Shown here: positions 42,593 through 47,277 of the stretch, one piece after another
Numbering within the stretch: the stretch's first letter is position 1
Layout of the letters: every line of letters starts with the position of its first letter
Notes under the pieces: generated by a model
What the model was told of the DNA's origin: nothing
The model's database searches: none
Seen by the model: only the letters and a program-made list of their open reading frames with translations
Assembly (NCBI RefSeq): GCF_007830155.1
Contig: NZ_VLKY01000021.1
Coordinates: 1-47,277 of the forward strand
Length of the DNA stretch: 47,277 bases
Direction: 5' to 3'
Origin: Pseudomonas duriflava
Lineage (GTDB): Bacteria > Pseudomonadota > Gammaproteobacteria > Pseudomonadales > Pseudomonadaceae
Made by a program: the position numbers and the translations under genes

Positions 42593-42780
42593 GGACCTAC
42601 ACCTTCACCCTAGACCAGCTCAGAGAGTTTGCAGAAAGCCTGTTCGATGACGGCTACCGCTGCGCCTCTACTGTGAGCGAGCAGGGCGACCCCATGGACG
42701 TGTTCAGGACCGAGGCCTATTACCACACTCGCTGCCGTGAAGTGGAGCATCGTCTGTTCAGCGTGGGAGGTAAGCAATGA
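42589..42780 (+). CDS. Small phage protein, unknown
   Basis: 63 residues (MRTYTFTLDQLREFAESLFDDGY...). ATGA overlaps on both sides. Not recognised. Confidence 0.68.
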   Translation: MRTYTFTLDQLREFAESLFDDGYRCASTVSEQGDPMDVFRTEAYYHTRCREVEHRLFSVGGKQ

Positions 42781-43181
42781 CTAGGCCTTCATTCCCGTTG
42801 CGTAACGAAATGGACCGTCAGCGCGCTATCGCTCTGCTGCAAAAGGTTGATTTGTCAGCTGGCTGGACATGGAGCCTGAAGGAAGAGGCGCGTACAGACG
42901 CCCAGAACAGACGTATGTGGGCCATGTTGCGTGACATCTCTCGTCAGGTTGAGTGGTACGGCCAAAAGCTAGACGACACCGATTGGAAGCACATCTTCAG
43001 CGCCTCGGTACAAAAACAGCGTGCAGTCCCCGGCCTGGATGGTGGGTTCGTCGTGCTGGGCATCTCAACCAGCAAGCAAAGCAAGAAGTGGTTTAACGAC
43101 ATGTTTGAAGTAATGGAAGCCTTCGCCGCTGAGCATGGTGTGAGATTTACCACGGCTAACTATTGGGGGATCGCAGCTTGA
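42777..43181 (+). CDS. ninB: NinB-like recombination protein
   Basis: 134 residues matching lambda NinB (Orf), a single-stranded DNA-binding recombination mediator. Patterns: WTWSLKEEARTDAQNRRMWAMLRDISRQVEW, DDTDWKHIFSA and TSKQSKKWFNDMFEVMEAFAAEHG. Overlaps the previous stop (ATGA). Confidence 0.92.
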   Translation: MTRPSFPLRNEMDRQRAIALLQKVDLSAGWTWSLKEEARTDAQNRRMWAMLRDISRQVEWYGQKLDDTDWKHIFSASVQKQRAVPGLDGGFVVLGISTSKQSKKWFNDMFEVMEAFAAEHGVRFTTANYWGIAA

Positions 43182-43480
43182 AGATCGTATCCAAGAAACT
43201 GCGCGATTCAGCTCGGGACCAAGACTGCACTCTGCGCCTGGACGGGTGCCGCTTCAGTCCAGAGTTTACGGTGCTTTGCCACCTTCCAGTGGGCATGAAA
43301 GGGGTGGGCCTAAAGTCGCCTGACCTGTTTGCTGTATTTGGCTGTGACCATTGCCATGCGGTCATCGATGGGCGCGCCCAAGGGCATTACACCGAAGCGG
43401 ATCTTCTCCGTGCGCTGGCTGAAACACAAATGATCTGGGTTCGCATGGGCCTATTGAAGATCCAAGGAGTAGCAGCATGA
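43178..43480 (+). CDS. DUF1364 (YbcO-like) putative nuclease
   Basis: 100 residues starting with TTG: MKIVSKKLRDSARDQDCTLRLDGC, then CHLPVGMKGVGLKSPDLFAVFGCDHCHAVIDGR. The Cys/His pairs and KSPD motif fit the YbcO-like HNH-type nucleases of lambdoid nin regions. The TTG start is chosen because it overlaps the NinB stop (TTGA) and has GGGG upstream; no ATG fits the family N-terminus. Confidence 0.85.
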   Translation: MKIVSKKLRDSARDQDCTLRLDGCRFSPEFTVLCHLPVGMKGVGLKSPDLFAVFGCDHCHAVIDGRAQGHYTEADLLRALAETQMIWVRMGLLKIQGVAA

Positions 43481-43761
43481 CAGGGATCATTATCGACAAC
43501 CGTAAGCCCACCGCCGTGGTAGTCACCCATGACGGTAAGAAGACGTTCGACACCTTTGCCGAGGCCTGTGCCTATGCCGACGAGATACGCGACAAGCGCA
43601 TCCTGGTATGGCCGGACGATCAGACTTCGTTCCCCTTCGTCAATGCCTTCAATGAAGAGCGCATGGACCGTATAGGGCAGAACGGGCCAGATGGCTTGGC
43701 ATACGATGGCGTTGGCAAGGAATGGCTAGAGCAGTACGGCTTGCTTGGAGACGCCAAATGA
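43477..43761 (+). CDS. Phage protein, unknown
   Basis: 94 residues (MTGIIIDNRKPTAVVVTHDGKKTFDTFAEAC...). It looks like a small alpha/beta protein; not recognised. ATGA overlap with the DUF1364 gene and with RusA. Confidence 0.68.
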   Translation: MTGIIIDNRKPTAVVVTHDGKKTFDTFAEACAYADEIRDKRILVWPDDQTSFPFVNAFNEERMDRIGQNGPDGLAYDGVGKEWLEQYGLLGDAK

Positions 43762-44114
43762 CAACCCTCACGCTTCCTTGGCCGCCAAGCAATAACACCT
43801 ACTACCGCAGGGTAGGGGCTAAGACGCTTATCAGTGAGAAGGGACGGCAGTACGCCAAGACGGTCTCCCAGCTCTGCCTGATATCCAAGGTTGCCAAGCG
43901 TGAAGGACGGCTGCAGGTGGTTATTACTGCCTGCCCACCTGATCGCCGGAAGCGTGACCTGGACAATCTTCTTAAAGGACTACTCGACGCGCTGACCCAT
44001 GGCGGCGCCTGGCAGGACGACAGCCAGATCGATGATTTACGAATAGTACGCGGACCTATTCAGGTCGGCGGCACGGTATCGATTGAAATAGCGGAGATAA
44101 CCCAATGCGCCTGA
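43758..44114 (+). CDS. rusA: RusA-like Holliday junction resolvase
   Basis: 118 residues. LPWPPSNNTYYRR opening, then catalytic Asp67 and Asp69 in RDLDNLLKGLLDAL and Asp87/88 in WQDDSQI, the RusA active-site set. Resolves branched phage DNA. ATG 43758 is chosen over an upstream in-frame start inside the previous gene because it gives the family N-terminus and an ATGA junction. Confidence 0.93.
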   Translation: MTTLTLPWPPSNNTYYRRVGAKTLISEKGRQYAKTVSQLCLISKVAKREGRLQVVITACPPDRRKRDLDNLLKGLLDALTHGGAWQDDSQIDDLRIVRGPIQVGGTVSIEIAEITQCA

Positions 44115-44824
44115 ATGACCTGAAATCTGCTCGCACTGCCTGGCATCAGGCGTATTACAACGAATCTCACAGCACGACAGCACACACTGAGACCGTCGCC
44201 ACCTTAGGCATGGTCTTTGGTGGCGGATGGACAGAAAAGAAGTTTCGAGAGATCGGGCCAGACGGCAAGCAAATCACCTTTAGCCAGTGGGTGTGGGTAG
44301 ATAAGCCCATGGATACCCGTGTAGCGAAGCGTAAGAGCACAGGCGTAGCGATAGAGGGTGCCCTGCGTGGACGTATTCAGAGCGCAATCGGAACGCTCCC
44401 AGCGCATCTGAGAGCGTTTGGCAGCTTTATGTATAACCCGGTCAGCTATGACGATACAGATATTGCCGAAGCCGCCTCAGAAGTCGTGTTTCGGTTGGCC
44501 TATATGAAAGGCGAGCGGATGTATGCCAAGAAGATGGAGAAGGCCCGGTATGTAGCTGCTGGAGTGCTTCGCCGGTATCGCCAACGGCACCAGGGCGGGC
44601 AGAGTGAGGGAGTCGATCAGATAGGTACCTATCACAGTCTGGATAAGCCGGAGTTCTTTCGTTCTTGGGTGCTAGATGAGTACGGGGTAAAGCTAGATCC
44701 GCGCAACTGGGATCGGGAGTGGGAAGGGTTTATTCAGGCTTGTTTCGATGTCTGCAATGACTTGGATAAGGATGCTTTGTCGCCTGTGGCCCGTTGCATT
44801 GGGCTGATAAAAGAGGCTGCGTAA
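44105..44824 (+). CDS. Putative late antiterminator (Q position)
   Basis: 239 residues, basic (RVAKRKSTGVAIEGALRGRI and YVAAGVLRRYRQRHQGG), last gene of the nin-like region, followed immediately by a strong promoter and terminator. That is exactly the lambda Q-PR'-tR' order, and the assignment rests mainly on it; sequence similarity to known Q families was not verifiable by eye. Overlaps RusA by ten bases. Confidence 0.6.
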   Translation: MRLNDLKSARTAWHQAYYNESHSTTAHTETVATLGMVFGGGWTEKKFREIGPDGKQITFSQWVWVDKPMDTRVAKRKSTGVAIEGALRGRIQSAIGTLPAHLRAFGSFMYNPVSYDDTDIAEAASEVVFRLAYMKGERMYAKKMEKARYVAAGVLRRYRQRHQGGQSEGVDQIGTYHSLDKPEFFRSWVLDEYGVKLDPRNWDREWEGFIQACFDVCNDLDKDALSPVARCIGLIKEAA

Positions 44825-44852
44825 GATCCGATAAAATGCAATGTTATAATGT

Positions 44853-44881
44853 TTGACAAAATGTGCGGGAGGAGATACGAT
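44853..44881 (+). promoter_or_regulatory. Candidate late promoter PR'
   Basis: TTGACA (44853-44858), 17-base spacer, TACGAT (44876-44881): near-consensus sigma-70 promoter 28 bases after the Q-like stop. A second -10-like TATAAT lies at 44845-44850. Confidence 0.72.
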
Positions 44882-44911
44882 CTTTCCAAGATGTGATGAA
44901 TCACTCAAAAG

Positions 44912-44940
44912 AAAGCCCCGCTATGTTTCGGGGCTTTTTT
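44912..44940 (+). terminator. Candidate tR' terminator
   Basis: Perfect 9-bp stem (44912-44920 with 44929-44937) and a T-run. The promoter just upstream would give a constitutive RNA of about 50 bases unless antitermination occurs. Confidence 0.85.
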
Positions 44941-44968
44941 GTGTACGATTGATTTTTATCTGTCGGGC

Positions 44969-45142
44969 ATGATCATGAAGTGGAAGCTGCAGGGTGTGAA
45001 TTTCCGTTGTATGTATGCAGCTGCTGTATGTGTTGGGGTCATGACTGTTGATGCCGACTACACATATCTATGGGGTGGGGCGGCCGTTATCTTCGTTTGT
45101 CTTGGCCTCTTGTCTGCCCGAATTGTTAAGAGTGGAAGATAG
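44969..45142 (+). CDS. Possible small membrane protein
   Basis: 57-residue frame (MIMKWKLQGVNFRCMYAAAVCVG...) with two hydrophobic helices. No good ribosome site; its end overlaps the convergent 172-aa gene by 75 bases. It could be a real short lysis-region protein, but support is thin. Confidence 0.3.
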   Translation: MIMKWKLQGVNFRCMYAAAVCVGVMTVDADYTYLWGGAAVIFVCLGLLSARIVKSGR

Positions 45143-45586
45143 GTTCTTATTCATGCCTTCCATAAGCTCATGGATTTGCTGTGTGGTGTATAGCTTTGCT
45201 TGGCTCAGTATGTGTTGACGCTGCTCTTCTTCAAGCTCCTGCTTAAGCTTGGCTTGTACTTCTTTGTCGCCCCGTTTAAGTAGAAAGCTGGTGTAATCAA
45301 GAAGAGCTTTGCCATACATGACCACGTTGAAAAACGATAAGCTGAAGTCTACGACCTCTAGTCTCGTAGGCTGGCCGCTTGAAGTGGCAAAGATAAACAT
45401 TCTGAAGGAGAACCAAGCGATGACAATCACCATCACGGTGATGAGGGCTGTCTTGGCAATCCAGCTTATTACCATTGCCCTTTCAGCTGCTGTTGCCCTT
45501 GCCACAGCAAACATGAGCCCTACTAATGCAATGGTAATGCTGATGAATGGCGTAACAACGCTTGTTGTATGGCTAACGCTTTCCAT
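45068..45586 (-). CDS. Membrane/coiled-coil accessory protein on the opposite strand
   Basis: 172 residues: three hydrophobic segments in the first 95 residues (VVTPFISITIALVGLMFAVA, ALITVMVIVIAWFSFRMFIF, and a weaker one near SLSFFNVVMYG), then a charged coiled-coil tail (KEVQAKLKQELEEEQRQH). GGGAAG lies about eight bases before the ATG. It is read against all late genes and lies just after PR', so it is probably an independently expressed accessory gene. Not recognised. Confidence 0.6.
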   Translation of the reverse strand: MESVSHTTSVVTPFISITIALVGLMFAVARATAAERAMVISWIAKTALITVMVIVIAWFSFRMFIFATSSGQPTRLEVVDFSLSFFNVVMYGKALLDYTSFLLKRGDKEVQAKLKQELEEEQRQHILSQAKLYTTQQIHELMEGMNKNLSSTLNNSGRQEAKTNEDNGRPTP

Positions 45587-45690
45587 AGTTAAAACTTCCC
45601 GTGAGGTAGATCGGTCGCACGAAAAGCCTATGGGAAATGCGTCACGCTGAGAAGCGCACGCCGCCTGGTTATCCAGGCACCGATTTAACG

Positions 45691-45715
45691 AGCCTCGCCA
45701 AGTGCGGGGCTTTTT
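45691..45715 (+). terminator. Hairpin terminator in the late leader
   Basis: AGCCTCGC (45691-45698) pairs with GCGGGGCT (45704-45711) with one G-U pair, followed by T4. A second hairpin (CCTGG-TTAT-CCAGG) precedes it at 45665-45677. Confidence 0.65.
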
Positions 45716-45828
45716 ATGACTAAAGCTTTAATAGCTCCTGCCGATAGCCCGTATCCAGGCGGTTGCCTCCTCTCCCGCTTGGCATTTATGGGGCTGCAGG
45801 ATGCAGCTGCTGTAATCCCTACTTTAAG

Positions 45829-45853
45829 CCCAGCCTAACCGCTGGGTTTTTTT
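45829..45853 (+). terminator. Second hairpin terminator in the late leader
   Basis: CCCAGC (45829-45834) pairs with GCTGGG (45841-45846), followed by a T7 run. The 40-codon frame between the two terminators (45716-45838) is a weak ORF only. Confidence 0.7.
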
Positions 45854-46006
45854 ATGCCCAAATTTCCTGCAGTCCAAGCGCACACCCCACCGGGATTAGC
45901 TGCCTTGAGTGGTCAGGAATCGACAGGTCTGGATTGGCTGATGCCGGTCGCCTGTTTCATCAACGTCGCGAGACGTAGAGCGCTGGTCGACGCACTGACC
46001 ACCTAA
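45854..46006 (+). CDS. Possible 50-residue peptide
   Basis: Frame MPKFPAVQAHTPPGLAALSG... ending VDALTT, immediately after the second terminator. No ribosome site is visible and no family recognised; it may be chance. Confidence 0.25.
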   Translation: MPKFPAVQAHTPPGLAALSGQESTGLDWLMPVACFINVARRRALVDALTT

Positions 46007-46034
46007 TTCAAGCCCATCAACCGGAGAGGGCCAG

Positions 46035-46370
46035 ATGTTCGAGTCCTTACCAACCGACCTTAAGGGCTGGCTAGGCTGGGTCGGTATGGCCGTTGTCACT
46101 GCCATCGTTTATTTCCCCAAGGTATGGGGAGAGAGGCGAGGTGATAACAAGGAAATCGACCGCCTATCAGCCGCACTATCTGAAGAACGCCAGGGCAGAA
46201 AGGATGCCGAAGCGAAAATACAGGAGTTGATGCTGCGTTTCTTTGAGCAGAACGCCACCAATGCGCGATTAGAAGAGCAGATGAAGCACTTGGGTGAGCA
46301 GAACGAAGAGCTCAGACAAGAAATCTCCCAGCTACGCGCAGAACTCCAGCAGGTACGCGGAAATGCCTGA
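46035..46370 (+). CDS. Phage membrane-anchored coiled-coil protein (lysis region)
   Basis: 111 residues: one N-terminal transmembrane helix (GWLGWVGMAVVTAIVYFPKVW, about 10-30) and a long coiled coil (about 40-108). GGAGAGGG precedes the ATG. Situated before the endolysin, it may serve as holin or holin-accessory, but the sequence does not settle this. Confidence 0.72.
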   Translation: MFESLPTDLKGWLGWVGMAVVTAIVYFPKVWGERRGDNKEIDRLSAALSEERQGRKDAEAKIQELMLRFFEQNATNARLEEQMKHLGEQNEELRQEISQLRAELQQVRGNA

Positions 46371-46689
46371 TTCAATGGCAAGAGAACAATCAAAGACCCG
46401 TCGCGCATGGGATAACCATGGTAGCTGGCTGTTGTTATTTATCGTTGCCATCTCGTGCTTTATGGGTGGCAGTACGTTCAATGCATCCAGTACCGGCCAG
46501 ACGATCAAGATCATTACTGATTCGTACGAACGTCAGGATGCCGCTCGGATAGCCCGTATCCGTGAACTCACCGATCAGAACCTTGCGTTGACCAAGCAAG
46601 TGAGTGATCTAGCCCATACCACAGCAATGAAAGCTGACGAAGCAGCAGAAAAGGCTTCCAAGGCGCTCGATAAAGTCGCACCCCAGTAG
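46363..46689 (+). CDS. Phage membrane protein, holin candidate
   Basis: 108 residues: short basic N-terminus, one transmembrane helix (WLLLFIVAISCFMGGSTFNA, about 23-42), then a helical periplasmic or cytoplasmic tail rich in Ala and Lys. Overlaps the preceding gene by eight bases; ATG at 46375 is an alternative start. Single-span protein immediately before the endolysin, so a pinholin or antiholin-type role is possible. Confidence 0.65.
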   Translation: MPDSMAREQSKTRRAWDNHGSWLLLFIVAISCFMGGSTFNASSTGQTIKIITDSYERQDAARIARIRELTDQNLALTKQVSDLAHTTAMKADEAAEKASKALDKVAPQ

Positions 46690-46697
46690 AGGAACGT

Positions 46698-47183
46698 ATG
46701 CCGCGTATCACCGCACAACAAGCAGGCGGTGAGAACGTCTGCGCCTTTTTGGATACCCTGGCTGCAAGTGAGATTGGCCCAAAGATGCTGGCCTTGTCTG
46801 ACGACGGCTATAACGTTCTTGTAGGCTCCATGCCAAACAAGATGCTCCTGATGCGGGATTATTCGGATCATCCGAATGTTTACAATCAGGCAACCAACTC
46901 CACGGCTGCCGGTCGCTATCAAATCCTGTATCGCTACTGGCCCCACTATAAGGCTCTGCTCAAGCTGCCGGACTTCGGCCCGATCAGTCAGGACCTGTAC
47001 GCCATCCAGCAATTCAGGGAGCAAAGGGCTCTTGATGACATCAAGGCCGGACGCTTCGCCTCTGCAATCGCTAAATGCCGAAATATCTGGGCAAGCCTTC
47101 CGGGCGCCGGGTACGGACAGCATGAGCACAACATTGACCACCTGCTAGCGGCCTTTGTGAAGGCTGGAGGCAAGGTAGCGTGA
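46698..47183 (+). CDS. Endolysin, lambda R-like transglycosylase (GH104)
   Basis: 161 residues closely patterned on lambda R: FLDTLAASEIG with catalytic Glu25, RDYSDHP, STAAGRYQILYRYW, PISQDLYAIQQFREQRAL and RNIWASLPGAGYGQHEHNID. Cleaves the peptidoglycan glycan chain without water, giving 1,6-anhydro ends. No signal peptide, so it needs a holin for export. GGAA site precedes the ATG. Confidence 0.96.
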   Translation: MPRITAQQAGGENVCAFLDTLAASEIGPKMLALSDDGYNVLVGSMPNKMLLMRDYSDHPNVYNQATNSTAAGRYQILYRYWPHYKALLKLPDFGPISQDLYAIQQFREQRALDDIKAGRFASAIAKCRNIWASLPGAGYGQHEHNIDHLLAAFVKAGGKVA

Positions 47184-47277
47184 CCATCATTCCTGAAGTC
47201 CTGATTAAGTGGGCACTGGCTATCGCTATAGCGCTTGGCTGCCTGTTTGGGGCTTACCGATATGGAGTGAACACCAC
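47180..47277 (+). CDS. Rz-like inner-membrane spanin, 5' part
   Basis: Partial frame starting GTG at 47180, overlapping the endolysin stop (GTGA), cut by the window end. N-terminal helix TIIPEVLIKWALAIAIALGCLFGAYRYG is an uncleaved membrane anchor. Position after the endolysin and the single anchor fit Rz, the inner spanin of outer-membrane disruption. Confidence 0.65.
   Translation, partial: MTIIPEVLIKWALAIAIALGCLFGAYRYGVNT

Noticed and set aside
45309-45650. 113-codon plus-strand frame with hydrophobic stretches
   Set aside because: Antisense of the 172-aa minus-strand gene; the hydrophobicity mirrors that gene's helices, and the minus frame has the better ribosome site and coiled-coil tail.

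Overview
The window looks like chromosome of a gammaproteobacterium in or near Pseudomonas (Halopseudomonas-like): the IbpA, fused MrpA/B, RsmN-type CsrA, DUF1654 and phbR-phbBAC genes all have Pseudomonas-type sequences or layouts. Identifications come from reading protein motifs by eye; no database search was run.

Host part (1 to about 27.7 kb). An ibpA small heat-shock gene is followed by a PhoD-like metallophosphatase and a P-loop kinase that share a palindromic CTAG stop. A cation diffusion facilitator comes next, then a scar in which a decayed IS5-family transposase abuts a broken catechol 1,2-dioxygenase gene (catA). A complete six-gene Mrp Na+/H+ antiporter operon (mrpA/B fusion, C, D, E, F, G) runs on the minus strand. 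Divergent from it is a compact SbcD/SbcC-like pair of phage size. Then comes a polyhydroxybutyrate block: phbB-phbA-phbC (minus), the divergent AraC-type activator phbR, a large DUF3141 hydrolase with a repetitive basic tail, a phasin gene behind a 17-bp perfect inverted repeat, and the repressor phaR. Together these make, store and control short-chain polyester: thiolase and reductase feed the synthase, phasin coats the granule, and two regulators from different families sit in the locus. An exported protein, an RsmN-like CsrA and a 43-aa acidic peptide gene close the host part.

Prophage (about 27.74 kb to the end, continuing beyond it). The left end is a 3' fragment of a tmRNA or tRNA gene (attachment site). 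The layout is lambda-like. The leftward early region carries integrase, an overlapping excisionase-like ORF, a DpdA-like transglycosylase, a chain of small genes joined by ATGA overlaps, ERF annealase and SSB. A candidate multi-stem RNA and a small ribbon-helix-helix gene lie near PL. A two-gene accessory cassette (330-aa soluble protein plus 188-aa four-helix membrane protein) sits beside the cI-like repressor. Rightward are cro, an O-like replication gene with a candidate internal origin, a P-like gene, an orphan methyltransferase, NinB, a DUF1364 nuclease, RusA and a Q-like gene. A consensus promoter followed within about 35 bases by a terminator resembles lambda PR'-tR'. The window ends in the lysis genes (membrane/coiled-coil proteins, GH104 endolysin, start of an Rz-like spanin). 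Structural genes are not in the window.

Best candidates for something undescribed: the two-gene cassette at 36622-38192, the lone DpdA-like gene at 29214-29954, and the structured RNA at 35511-35637.
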